This document shows, in pieces, positions 37,430 to 47,174 of a DNA stretch of 64,000 nucleotides; position 1 is the first letter of the stretch, and each line of letters opens with the position of its first letter. The translations under genes and the position numbers were made by a program. The notes below the pieces were generated by a model. That model did no database searches. It was not told the origin of the DNA and was given only the letters and a program-made list of their open reading frames with translations. This DNA comes from Agapetus fuscipes (Eukaryota > Arthropoda > Insecta > Trichoptera > Glossosomatidae): positions 1,364,001 through 1,428,000 of the forward strand of contig OX637345.1 in NCBI GenBank assembly GCA_951799405.1. The letters are read 5' to 3'.

Positions 37430-38493
37430 TTATTATCGTTCAATTCAATTTCTAATTTAGAATTATTAACAGTTCTTAAATTTGGTTTTAAATTCTTTTC
37501 TTTAAACCAACAATTCTCCTCAGGGTGGTAACGTTTCCCTTTTTTCTCGTTAACGCAGATACGGCATGGTTTTTTTTCTTCAATTTGTTTGGGTCTGGTG
37601 TCAGAATACATGGTACTTTTTTTATTATCCTTATTGTTTTCAACAAGTTGTTCCAATTTCCCTATTTCATTGTACAGGCTTGCGGTTGTTTTTACAGTAT
37701 TTTTATCAATTTTATCTATTACGTTGTCTGGTAATCCCATAACAATCATATTTATCATTGTTTTGATATTAATTTCTTTATTAATCTCCAATAACAACCG
37801 CTCTTTCTTTATGGCATATTCCAGCATTGATCCCACTTGAAATTTAAATCTAAATGCATATTTGACACGACACCAACCTTCTCCTCCATAAGTTTCAGTA
37901 AAATTTTCTCTCCAGTCTTGCCATTTGGAGCTCAACGTCATTTTTATTAGCATACTGTTGTACCAATCAAGACAATTTTTTTCTAATAGGTATTTTAATA
38001 CCTGAATTTTTTCTTCATCATCATTAATTTCAAACCTTAGACACTCGTTCTCAAAGTTCGTTATCCATTGATCCGCATTACATGTTTTATTTGAGAATTT
38101 GTCCATGAAAAATCTCTCAGCAGTTTTTCCTATATTTTTCTCCTCTGTCGTCTTGATAGCATTGTTAGTATGTGAAGCCTTTGTTTCTTCTGTAATTTCA
38201 TTTAAATATTGGTCACCAAATTGTAAGTTGTCTCCGTCATCCAGATATATTTTCCTCAACTCTGCATTTACAGGAATCCATATAGAGCGCACTTCATGCC
38301 TTTTTTTTAGTGATTTTTTTATTTTTGTAAATATATCTGAGGAGTATATGGCAGTATGTTTACTTACTGGCTTTAAATCATCTGGGATTTCAAAAACACC
38401 TCCGATCGGTGTTTCAATTGAGGTTATGCATATCACATTAGTTTTGCCATCCGTGGACCCCAATACGACAAATTTAAACCGTAGTTTATTCAT
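37417..38493 (-). CDS. Gypsy Gag
   Basis: 358 residues, starting 20 nt after the 5' LTR. Capsid-like helical region with QWITNFENECLRFEI, LLEKNCLDWYNSM and WRENFTETYGGEGW (residues about 140-205). C-terminal zinc-knuckle-like CRICVNEKKGKRYHPEENC has spacing C-x2-C-x9-H-x4-C, wider than the usual CCHC (x4 between the second Cys and His). It assembles the virus-like particle and binds genomic RNA. The ORF is intact. Its last codons contain the slippery heptamer. Confidence 0.88.
   Translation of the reverse strand: MNKLRFKFVVLGSTDGKTNVICITSIETPIGGVFEIPDDLKPVSKHTAIYSSDIFTKIKKSLKKRHEVRSIWIPVNAELRKIYLDDGDNLQFGDQYLNEITEETKASHTNNAIKTTEEKNIGKTAERFFMDKFSNKTCNADQWITNFENECLRFEINDDEEKIQVLKYLLEKNCLDWYNSMLIKMTLSSKWQDWRENFTETYGGEGWCRVKYAFRFKFQVGSMLEYAIKKERLLLEINKEINIKTMINMIVMGLPDNVIDKIDKNTVKTTASLYNEIGKLEQLVENNKDNKKSTMYSDTRPKQIEEKKPCRICVNEKKGKRYHPEENCWFKEKNLKPNLRTVNNSKLEIELNDNNQKN
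37420..37426 (-). promoter_or_regulatory. Gag-Pol -1 frameshift heptamer A AAA AAC
   Basis: Gag codons read caA AAA AAC TAG: the heptamer is in register and the Gag stop follows at once. A -1 slip leads into the protease-RT frame, open from 37429. Confidence 0.8.
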
Positions 38494-38513
38494 TTTAATC
38501 GAAATTGTAGTTT

Positions 38514-38796
38514 TGTAAGATTGTAAATTATAGATAAATTAAATAACTTTAATTTTATGAAAACATATATTTGTTTAGAATTTAAGACAGTTGAAGTTGC
38601 TTATTATTTATAGGAAACTACAATCACGTCGTTTAATTCTTTTTACAATCTTATCGACTTGCACGCGCACCGTCCGGCAAAATGGCTAATGGCTGTTCAC
38701 CAGAAAGTAGGTAAATACCTGAGTGCCGACCGAGCGCTACAAATAAACAAGAATACCTATTAAAGGAGCTTAATACGTAGTTGTAGTTCCTTTACA
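38514..38796 (-). repeat. 5' LTR of the Gypsy element
   Basis: 283 bp. Minus strand starts TGTAAAGGAACTACAAC and ends CAATCTTACA. A TATA-like CCTATAAATAATAAG lies at plus 38600-38614. The sequence next to the LTR (AAACTACAAT, plus 38504-38513) lacks the TGG of a usual tRNA primer site. Confidence 0.95.
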
Positions 38797-38800
38797 TACG

Positions 38801-39094
38801 TATATACAATCATTTTTCAGTATGATACAGCTAACAAGTTTATTCACGCTTATACGAAATGCTTCATGTGGAACTACAATCTTCAATCGATATCAACAAC
38901 AATATTAATTTTCTTGACAACGTAGTATGTAGTTCGTGCTTTTTTGTCAAAGAAAAGACATATCTTTTGATGATTCAGGATACGACTTCGACGAAACGTT
39001 GAGATGCCCGATCTTCTCTTCAACACGGATCGTAAAATCAATTTATCTAACGACCTTAGTAATTTACAATCATAAAAGCCATATTCTTTTACAG
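38801..39094. other. Unassigned; hammerhead-like motif at 38960-39005
   Basis: TTTTGATGATTCAGGATACG, ACTTCGACGAAACGTTGAG (+) resembles the motif at 31330-31400. Confidence 0.4.
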
Positions 39095-39430
39095 TTTTCA
39101 GGGAAAGGCGGCAAAAGTTGCAAAGCTTACGTTAATGTGAGATGTAGGTTTCTATTTTTACACATCTGCAGCATGTGTAAGCGTGAACAAAGAAGGGAAT
39201 TGTTTTGTATGTGCATGGAAATTTTACTTATTTTTGCAACTTAGATTGTAGAGATTGTATCCACACAACCTCAATTTTTGTAATGAATCTTTACCTACAT
39301 AACAAATTCGTAAAGAAAAATGCAATTCACAAACCTATTTTAGCCTGACCAGAAATAGGTAATGGCATCTGTTGAACTAGGATCAAAGTATCGTCAACAT
39401 GGTATAGTGGGATTCGAAACGGCTGTAACT
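39095..39430. repeat. T3 (+) and degraded SINE-3 (-)
   Basis: T3 39095-39250 (TTTTCAGGGAAAGGCGGC to GCAACTTAGATTGTAG). SINE-3 39290-39425 (AAATGCAATTCACAAACC, GGCATCTGTTGAAC, GTGGGATTCGAAAC). Confidence 0.65.
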
Positions 39431-39924
39431 GTAACTCTGTCGTCATTTTACTAGGGGTGGCCAGAGCCTCTGCAGACGTGCCTCAATTTTTTCCTATCCT
39501 AACATACCTCTTTCAATTCATTCAAATCCATCACCTCTTCATACATTTCCTTTTTTCAAAACTCTTTTTTTCAGTTTTTTCAAATGGCAATTCGAATACG
39601 ACCACTTAGTCCGCTCCATCATAGCGTCCACCATGAATATTCCATATTTTTATTCAATATTCATCATGCCTGAAGGAATGGAATTTATTTTCAATTTAAT
39701 TCAAATGAAATATATTTTCATAATATGCATGAGAATAAATTTAAATAAATAAATATTCCGATGTATATAAATAATTCACCGGCACAAATTATTGAATCTC
39801 TATTGTTTTCGCTTTATTTAAAACACATGGAATAATAAATTGTACACCATTGGTGAAATATAGAACCTCCATTATCCGAGTTATTGTGAACCAAACCTAT
39901 CTGTACCCGTAAAAAATGTCTCAC
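39431..39924. other. LINE-A-like relic and unassigned sequence
   Basis: 39431-39590, minus strand, matches the degenerate LINE-A variant at 54190-54320 (AATGAATTGAAAGAGGTATG). The rest is A+T-rich and unassigned. Confidence 0.45.
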
Positions 39925-40035
39925 ACCTCAAGAACCCTCTGCGAGCTTGTTGTCTAGTTGCTCTAGAAAGAAATAACAAAAGCAAGATCCAGTTGCTGTA
40001 AGGTTGGATGAACCTTTGGCGACACATTAATTTTT
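39925..40035 (-). repeat. SINE-1 body fragment
   Basis: CTGCGAGCTTGTTGTC, CAGTTGCTGTAAGGTTGG, antisense. Confidence 0.65.
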
Positions 40036-40289
40036 CAACACAGTGGAAAAGATAGGCTTCGGATCCTAGGTATCTTGAATGATGTACTAGATTGTACTGA
40101 TTTTGCGATCCCAGCACTGGTTCTTCAACAATAAAACCTTTAATTCTTGTGATTTACTTGGTTGTCGCTTTGAAAATCAGAAAGGAAGCGTCAAAATTAA
40201 GTTTTCATTCTTCAAAAAAAACCTGTATAAAACAATTTTTCTTGATTAAAAACACTGTTTTATTTTTAGTATTAAAATTCTTCTCTTCT

Positions 40290-40905
40290 TCTTCTTCTTC
40301 AGCCTGTTTTGATCGTCCACTCCTGGACGCAGGCCTCCTCTCGCATTTTCCATTCATTTCTATCCTGAGCGATCCGCATCCAGGCAAGTCCTGCACTTCT
40401 CTGAACATCGTCGCGCCAACGCAACTGTGGGCGCCCAACTCCACGCTTTGCCGTCCTTGGGCACCAGCACAGCAGTCGCCTTGTCCACTTTTCATCTGGA
40501 TCGCGAGCGACATGTCCCGCCCATCGCCACTTGAGGGTTGCGGCCATCTTGATGACACCGGAAACCTTTGTCCTGACTCTTATGTCCTCATTTCTGAGTC
40601 TGTCCCGCAAACTGACACCCAACATGGCTCTCTCCATTGCTCTCTGTGTGACTCTTAGCTTGTGGGCTTTTTTTTGTGACATTGTGACTGTCTCAATACC
40701 ATAAGTGAACACTGGCAGGACACAGGCATTGAATACTTTCCTTTTTAAGTTGATTTATATATTATAAGTTGAGTTGGGTATTTTCGGATTTTTCAAAATG
40801 TGACCAAGATTTTTGAATGCTGCCCAGCTTAGTCCGACTCTTCTATTTAGGTCTGCTGTCTGGTTATCTCGCCCGAGCTGTATTTTGTGACCCAAATAAT
40901 GTATG
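40290..40905 (-). pseudogene. LINE RT C-terminal region, second RTE-like family
   Basis: The minus strand encodes LGHKIQLGRDNQTADLNRRV, LSWAAFKNLGH, a TAA stop near 40757, then VFNACVLPVFTYGIETVTMS, KLRVTQRAMERAMLGVSLRD, LKWRWAGHVARDPDEKWTRR, RGVGRPQLRWRDDVQR and EEACVQEWTIKTG. The TQRAMERAMLGVSLRD / WAGHVAR / GRP..RW.DD order is common in insect LINE RTs. The family differs from LINE-A. A second scrap of it lies at 55345-55420. Confidence 0.85.
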
Positions 40906-40954
40906 TAATGTATTAAAATTAAAGATAACATATTATAATAATATTATATTTCTT

Positions 40955-41215
40955 CTTGAATTCCTTGACTTATAGGTTGGTATGCGGCTGACCACCCATG
41001 CTGTAAAAATGGTTCACTTTGCCAATGTCACCCCTGTTACAGGGAAGGACGGCAAGAGTTGCAGGGCTTATGTTCATTTAAGATTGGGGTTTTTATACTG
41101 TAGGTCCACATGCGGCATGTGTGAGCGCAAAATTATGCGTGTCTGCTTGTGGGAACGCATTTAATATGAATCTCAAATGATACATATCTTTGCAGCTTAG
41201 ATTTAAATTTAAATT
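40955..41215 (+). repeat. T3 block, complete
   Basis: Close to consensus, with CACATGCGGCATGTG palindrome and TTAGATTTAAATTTAAATTTAG tail-like end. Confidence 0.88.
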
Positions 41216-41755
41216 TAGATAAATTAAGCAGTGTTTTTATCAGGAAAATTTGTCAGTAATGTTACTCAGCTGCTAATAAAATGTATTTGCAACTTAGATT
41301 ATGAAAAGGCATGTGTTCTTATATTTTGAATTCCACGTAGGTAAGTAAAGATGCCGTATTATATTGTTAGACAGGGCAGGTCTAATCATTTCTCCATCTG
41401 CGCTACGGACACACAATCCAACTGGGGGATTTTTCCCGCTCCCCGAATGACAAACGTGCCTCTGCGTGACGGCCGCCCCTTCCACCCCTGGAGACGGTCG
41501 TTTATCATAACGACGCTATAGCAGAGATCCTGAAATCTACGGCATAAACGAGATTGCATACGTTTTTTTTTTGTCTTTTTCCATTTCTATCCTTTTTCCT
41601 CGCATTTTTCTTCATACTCTCTTTTTCATATTCTTTCCGTGCCTTTTCAGTGAAGATTGGCGAGTTGCAACTTCGAAACTGCGCCACAAAACAGGAATCG
41701 TGAACTCCTGCCAAACCACTGTGTCAGGTTCTTCAACCAAGATGTTCTCCTTTGA
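41216..41755. other. Unassigned
   Basis: No feature apart from a CT-rich stretch at 41560-41640. Confidence 0.4.
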
Positions 41756-42235
41756 TCTGAAGGTTGTGGGTTCGAATCCCGACGGAGCACAAAAATATAC
41801 TATTTATATTTGAGTCGTATAACTGCAAACACCGTCATCTCCAAAATTTATGATTTTTGAGATAATGATTGAATTGGATTCTGCGCAGTGTAACAAATCA
41901 TTTGCTGTGTGCGGTATAATGTAAGCCTCACTTAATCCTTCGTAATTTTAATTGAAAAAATATGATTTCGTGCAAACGCCGTCATCTCCAACTGGTGTTG
42001 TCGTTTTACAAGTTTACAAGTATATTTTTCTCAAACTCATCGCGTAAGGAGTTGACGGCGTTTGCATTTATATGACTTATTTTTAAATACGTTCTTCGCT
42101 GGGTAATAAATTCATATTCTCTTACCAAAGACCGGTCACCAAAGGTCCATCCAGCCTTACAGCAACTGGGTCTTGTTTGAGATTTGGCGCTTTCTGACCA
42201 AGCTCACAGATGGCTCTTAATATTATTATTATTAA
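41756..42235 (+). mobile_element. SINE-1a split by a MITE
   Basis: The head end (GTGGGTTCGAATCCCGACGG to ACTATTTATATTT) lies at 41756-41811. The body resumes at 42080 (AAATACGTTCTTCGCTGGG) and ends GGCTCTTAATATTATTATTA. Confidence 0.8.
41812..42079. mobile_element. MITE with CAAACRCCGTCATCTCC motifs
   Basis: The terminal repeats AGTCGTATAACTGCAAAC and, inverted, AGTCATATAAATGCAAAC pair over about 30 bp. The motif GCAAACGCCGTCATCTCC also appears once internally in direct orientation (about 41973). No ORF. TSD not resolved. Confidence 0.7.
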
Positions 42236-42462
42236 ACGCTATTCCAGAGTTTAGGCGTAACATTATTTATGTACTAGGGATACTGTATCCGAGTCTCCAT
42301 TCACTGCAGAGTAGATTTGTCGCGTACAGGACTGCCGTCCAGCCCCGCGGGACTTCACGGGACTGTCAGCTGTCTCCGCAATGGAATAATTTGCTCGCCA
42401 ACCAGACGTGTTTATAAGCATAAGCACATACAGTAACATTCAGAGTCAACATTCTAAAATAA
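42236..42462. other. Unassigned
   Basis: A G+C-richer patch at 42330-42380 (CAGCCCCGCGGGACTTC); no product recognised. Confidence 0.35.
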
Positions 42463-42532
42463 AGGATTCCTTGACTTATAGGTACAGATAGGAAATGGTG
42501 GTTGATCTGTTATGTTGGCGGCTAAGACTAGA
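42463..42532 (+). repeat. T3 5' stub followed by LINE-A C-terminal scrap
   Basis: GATTCCTTGACTTATAGG is directly followed by GATAGGAAATGGTGGTTGATC (RKWWLICYVGG). The order is reversed from the usual LINE-A then T3, so this is an insertion or recombination joint. Confidence 0.6.
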
Positions 42533-42803
42533 CGCAACTAACGCAAATAAGCTACACATATAGTGTAACTTCTTGCCTGCGTTATCCCCGAAGGGGTCGC
42601 ATGTGGCGATTCGGGACCTATTTATTTTTACGGGAAAGGGGCCGGCCTCACACCAACCACTTTCAGTTGAAGTGGGGGTTTCCCAGCTCCCGGGGGGGCT
42701 GGTTCTCATTTCTTGTGAAGGCTGAGTAAATCTTGAGATTGAACCCTTGCTCTCGGCGTGGAATGCAAGCATTCTACCAATTGAGCTATCGACCTTTTTT
42801 ACG
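42533..42803 (-). repeat. SINE-2 with intact head
   Basis: Antisense; head GAATGCAAGCATTCTACCAA, TTGAGCTATCGACC; end GCTACACATATAGTGTAAC. Confidence 0.82.
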
Positions 42804-43035
42804 AGCTTGGTCGTCGTCGCTACAAAATGCCAATTGTCAAGCAAGACCCATTTGCTGTAAGTCTGTATGGACCTTTGGTGACCGGTTATTAGTAAAGGTT
42901 TATTAATTTTTCAACCCGGCGAAGAGCAAATTTGAAAATATAAATGCTATATTTTTTGTGCTCCGCCGGGATTCGAACGAACCTTCCATTCAGAGTCCGA
43001 AGTGTTACCACTAAAATACGGACCGGTCATGTGAA
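42804..43035 (-). repeat. SINE-1 head and body
   Basis: Antisense; GCTTGGTCGTCGTCGC, GTGACCGGTTATTAG, GGGATTCGAACGAACC (short deletion in the B-box arm), TACGGACCGGTC. Confidence 0.78.
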
Positions 43036-43039
43036 TCCT

Positions 43040-43395
43040 TAATGATGATGACGAGTTGATGATTTCTTTATAGCGCCGTTTCGTGATGTAGTCACTCCAA
43101 GAGCGCTTGTGCAAATGTTATAAACAACAACAAGATTGTCTTCAGTGCATTCCGGAACTTTCCATGGTCCTCTAGCTCTCTCACATGATGTGGCAGATGG
43201 TTACAGGCCAGAGGACCAGCAACTGCAAATGCACGCTCTCCAAACATTGTGTAAACTCTTCTCATCGGTTCTTCAATCTTTGATTTGGCTCCAGTTTCAG
43301 CCGAGCGCAGTGTTAGGCTTTTTTTGCCGAGGGCGACTGGTTTGATTAAATCAGCGAGATATTTGGATGTTTTTCCAAATAAAGCTTTGTGATCT
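43040..43395 (-). pseudogene. L2/CR1-like RT C-terminus
   Basis: The minus strand encodes DHKALFGKTSKYLADLIKPV, ALGKKSLTLRSAETGAKSK, RRVYTMFGERAFAVAGPLAC and HHVRELEDHGKFRNALKT, then a frameshifted end and the AGCGCTC...GGCGCT hairpin with an ATC tail at 43040. The longest copy of this subfamily. Confidence 0.85.
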
Positions 43396-43640
43396 TGACT
43401 GATAGGTTGGTATGCGACTGACCACCCATACTGTAAAAAATGGTTCACTTTGCCAATGTCACTCCTGCTTCAGGGAAGGTCGGCAAGAGTTGCAGGGCTT
43501 ATATTCATTTGAGATTGGGTTTTTTATATTGTAGGTCCACATGCGGCATGTGTAAGCGCGAAATTACGCATGTCTGCTTGTGGGATTGCATTTAATATGA
43601 ATCTCAAATGATACATATCTTTGCAGCTTGGATTTGGATT
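43396..43640 (+). repeat. T3 block
   Basis: Starts TTGACTGATAGGTTGG directly after the L2-like fragment; ends GCAGCTTGGATTTGGATTGG. Confidence 0.85.
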
Positions 43641-44369
43641 GGACCATCAATGTTACATATCTTTGACTTATTAGATTGGATTAGTGTGAATTAAAAGACA
43701 ATAATTATACTGTTTTGAAATTATAATGCTCTTTAACCCGGCCAGGTGACGTCACAAATATACACAAATATTCAGAGTGTATTGAATATATTTGCTTACA
43801 ATAAAAACGCGTCAAAGCTAAAAATGCAAATGGCTAAAATACGAAACGTGCAGAGAGGGTACAATAAAGATGTAGAGGAAAGCTGGAAATATGAGTGTTC
43901 GCAGGCGTGGGCTGTGTTTTCCGACGCCAGCAGATTTCCTGGGGGACCACTGGCACTTTTTGCTTCTGGAAAATTCCTTCACAAGCCTCTGGAAAGGCCA
44001 AAGAAGAAAACGTATGCAAGGATATGAGGACATATTTCCATTTATTTCCCAGACTAATTTGTAAAATCCTGTTTGTGTATAATTTTGTGCTACTGTAATA
44101 AAAACGAAGTGTCGACGCTATTGTCTAGTGGGTCAAGACGGTAATCTCAACTGAGCGTGTTTGAAATAAAATAACACGTGTTTGATTCTAGTTGGGGCTT
44201 TTAAAGATTACTGAAACCTTTGTTTACAAGCAATCATGGGGTAATTATTTATTTATTATTATATTTACTAGATTTGTTAGATTTAATTAATGTAGTTAAA
44301 ATTAAAACAATGTTGTACCATTTATATTTTTAAGTATTTATAAAATAAATTTGATTAATATCATTATCT
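43641..44369. other. Unassigned, with one unexplained ORF at 43746-44027 (+)
   Basis: The 93-residue frame reads MTSQIYTNIQSVLNIFAYNK at the start and FPGGPLALFASGKFLHKPLE near the end. It has balanced composition and is followed by AATAAA at about 44097. I do not recognise it and cannot exclude chance; the GAGG-like codon use and a nearby TGACGTCA are the only other hints of a gene or retrocopy. Confidence 0.25.
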
Positions 44370-44765
44370 TTTATTCTTTAAATAGATTTGTGAAGAGGAA
44401 TGCAATTCACCAACCTCTTCTTCCTGGCCAGAAACAGGTATAAATATCATCAATTAATAATTCTTTATTGTTTATTTTAATGCATTATTAATTAATAATT
44501 ACCCAATAATATATGTTGAACCAGGATCAAAGTTATGGTCAAATAACCAAGGCGGGGATCGAACCAACGCAGTTCTATTCCAAACACGCTAGAAAGATCA
44601 GCCCACTTGGCCCCCTCGGCCATCTATAAATCTATAATCTAAGCTGCAAAGATATGTTAACATTTAAGGCTCATATGAAATGCATGCCTACATTATTACG
44701 TTATTAGGCACATGTAGGTTGGCGCCTACACATTCTGCATGTGTAGGCGCGAATAGCCCCGTTTG
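44370..44765 (-). repeat. SINE-3, then partial T3
   Basis: SINE-3 44370-44632: AGGAATGCAATTCACCAACC, GTTGAACCAGGATCAAAG, GGGGATCGAACCAACGC, GGCCCCCTCGGCCAT; it carries an A+T-rich insertion at about 44438-44512. T3 44635-44765 is degenerate around the palindrome. Confidence 0.72.
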
Positions 44766-44994
44766 TAGTTTAAATTTATTAAAATTAAATTTATACTTTT
44801 CATATCATTCAAGTATTATTAAATTTCTTAATATTTTAACTTTGAGTCTAAAGATTTAACTATGAAATCTCCAGGCTCGACGGAAGGCAAATATTTTCAA
44901 TGTAAATATTATTTTATTAGATATCCCCTGTAGCAAGAAGGAGACAGCTTTCACTCAGAATAAAGCAAAAACCATATTCATTTCAGCAAGATCA
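44766..44994. other. Unassigned A+T-rich
   Basis: Nothing recognised. Confidence 0.35.
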
Positions 44995-46015
44995 TGACCG
45001 GTCCGTAGTCTAGTGGTTAACACTTCCGACTCGTAAATTGAAGGTTGTGGGTTCGAATCCCGGCGGAGCACAAAAATTGTACCATTTGTATTTTCAAATA
45101 CGCTCTTTGCTGGGTGAAAAATTCAAATTCCTTTACCGAAGACCGGTCACTATAGGTCCATCCTGCCTTACAACTTTAACGAATGTAAATGACGTGTGAT
45201 CATTTACAGTGGTGGATGGCTATGAGAGATGATCCCATAGCCATCGAAAGTGAGGTCACCACTTTCAGATTGTTATCACTGTCATTAGTAGTTAAAATTG
45301 ACTCGCGTGTTCTGAAAGATAAGATTGGAATTTGATATAAAAGGAAACACTTGAATGCAGTTCACGAAACACATCGACATTTATTTATGAAACAGTTACA
45401 CAGAGGAATAGTTAATTAATATCTGATTAATTAATATTAGAGACACTACAAATAAATGGGTGAACAATTAAGCGTAACACTGGTGTTGGAACGGATAGAG
45501 AATTCTCAACACAAGGTTAGATGGAATACAAAAGACAAGATGGACGGTTGATCAGGGCGTGACGGAACGTCCACTCAGGTCGGCGGTCCGAGTAGAAAAG
45601 GGAAGAGGAAGAAGGAGATGCTTGCTTCGTGGCGTGGCGTTTACTTCCACGTCACAGGTTGTTCTTCACCTGGTGGTAGAAAAGGGAACTTCAGGTTGGC
45701 GCCGATATTTGTATCAGGCTGCCACACAACATCTGAATCTTGCGTGAGTATTGGCGCTTTCTATAGCGATGGCCAAGCTCGCAGAGGGCTCTTGAGGTGT
45801 GATAGACACAAAAACAGCGCTCACCTAATAAATCATCCTAATATTAATATTATTATGCTGCTCACCTGTCTACCGGACCTGTCATTCACAAAGTTATCAG
45901 TCTTGCTTGAGTATTGGCGCTTTTTAGCGACGACCAAGCTCGTAAACAACACCTCTGTTGCACTGCAACAAGTGTCATAGACCTCTAGAGTCTCTGAAAT
46001 CTAGGGAGTCTCTAG
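44995..46015 (+). mobile_element. SINE-1b split by a ~720-bp insertion
   Basis: Head and body 44995-45176 (CGTAGTCTAGTGGTTAACAC, GGTTCGAATCCCGGCGG, GTCCATCCTGCCTTACAAC). The body resumes at 45899 (GTCTTGCTTGAGTATTGGCG) to GGGAGTCTCTAGCAGTGG. Confidence 0.75.
45177..45898. mobile_element. Unclassified insertion inside SINE-1
   Basis: The ends show imperfect inverse similarity (AACTTTAACGAATG and, inverted, AACTTTGTGAATG). It contains a SINE-1a tail at 45735-45860 and a perfect 8-bp hairpin GTAAATGA/TCATTTAC at about 45184. No clear TSD. Confidence 0.4.
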
Positions 46016-46084
46016 CAGTGGATTTATTAAAATATAAAGATCAAATTTCTTACCATTTCAAGAACTACCACACCCCAATCATTC

Positions 46085-46260
46085 ACTACTCTCTGTCTTG
46101 TGCTGCTTCCCTCCATGGTCCCCTCACTCCCAGAACTTCGGCGTCGGCTTTGACGTTGTCTGCCCACCGTATCCTGGGACGTCCGAGTGGTCTAACACCT
46201 GAGGGGGCACCAACCAAGACAGTTCTGATTATCCTGCAGTCCTCTGTACAACTGAAATAT
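46085..46260 (-). pseudogene. LINE RT C-terminus fragment (third family)
   Basis: Same sequence family as 54630-54899: CACTCGGACGTCCCAGGATAC region encodes GRPRIRWADNVKADAEVLG on the minus strand. Confidence 0.7.
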
Positions 46261-46279
46261 TCTTGATTTCATTTTTGAT

Positions 46280-46400
46280 CTGACCACTCCGTAGCCTAGT
46301 TGTAATAATTTGGACTTGTAAATGAAAGGTTGTGGGTTTAAATCTTCGCGGAGCACACACAATATTGAATATACCATTTATATTTCTTGTTCTATTGAAT
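46280..46400 (+). repeat. SINE-1 head, degraded
   Basis: CCGTAGCCTAGTTGTAATAA, GTGGGTTTAAATCTTCGCGG. Confidence 0.6.
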
Positions 46401-46429
46401 CAATATTGCACATGCACACAGCACTGCAT

Positions 46430-46846
46430 TTACGGAAGGGGCTTTTCATCACAGCAGCGCCTGAAGTCGAGACACAGCTTCCTTAGTTCCGTGCAGCCCT
46501 TGTCTTCGGATCCAGTGGTGGAGAGATTACAAATGTGGAAGGAGGAATGCCCGGAGAGCTTAATGCAGCCTTCAGAGAGCCTACCTCCAGGAAAGAACCT
46601 CGAGTGGCCCGTATGGAGATCCATGAACAGATTGAGGACCAATGTTGGAAGAGCCCGGGCCAGCATGCTGACCTGGGGATTTCTGGGACGGGTGGACTCT
46701 ACACTATGTGAGTGTGGAGCTCAGCAAACAATGGAGCACCTGCGGTGTTGTCTCTTCTGTCCGACAAGCTGCTCCATGGATGATCTCTTTGCGGGAAACC
46801 AAAGAGCTGTAGACATTGCTCGTTACTGGGCCAATACGGTGTGAAG
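46430..46846 (+). pseudogene. LINE RT C-terminal Cys-His domain
   Basis: MWKEECPESLMQPSESLPPG then WRSMNRLRTNVGRARASML, TWGFLGRVDSTLCECGAQQT, MEHLRCCLFCPT and a stop. The NRLRT..GR...L..WG....C.CG..QTM.H....C plan is the C-terminal zinc-binding tail of several Jockey-like LINE RTs. Upstream RT domains are absent. Confidence 0.75.
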
Positions 46847-46884
46847 CTGACACGAAGAAGAAGAAGAATATTGCATATTCCATT

Positions 46885-47145
46885 TATGTTCCTTGACTTA
46901 TAGGTTGGTATGCGGCTGACCACCCATGCTGTAAAAATGGTTTACTTTGCCAATGTCACCCCTGTTTCAGGGAAGGACGTCAAGAGTTGCAGGGTGTTTG
47001 TCTATTTGAGATTTGGTTTTTATATTGTAGGATTACATGCGGCATGTTTAAGCGCGAACTTAAACATGTCTGTTTTGTAAAAATGCATGTAATGTGTGAA
47101 TCTCCAATATAACAAATCTTTGCCACTTAGATTAGATTAGATATT
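46885..47145 (+). repeat. T3 block
   Basis: TTCCTTGACTTATAGG start; the palindrome arm is altered (TTACATGCGGCATGTT); ends GATTAGATTAGAT. Confidence 0.86.
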
Positions 47146-47174
47146 TTGAAATAATTTGCTATTTTCTTGGTTGA

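Larger units (their letters stand above)
32810..38796 (-). mobile_element. Gypsy-type LTR retrotransposon, recent but disabled
   Basis: 5987 bp including a 1.09-kb MITE. The LTRs are 283 bp each (TG...CA ends) and differ at one site by eye. The 4-bp TSD TACG flanks both ends (32806-32809, 38797-38800). Minus-strand order: 5' LTR, gag, protease-RT, stop, RNase H-integrase, MITE, integrase end, polypurine tract, 3' LTR. RT before integrase is the Ty3/Gypsy order. No env-like ORF lies after pol. Confidence 0.95.
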
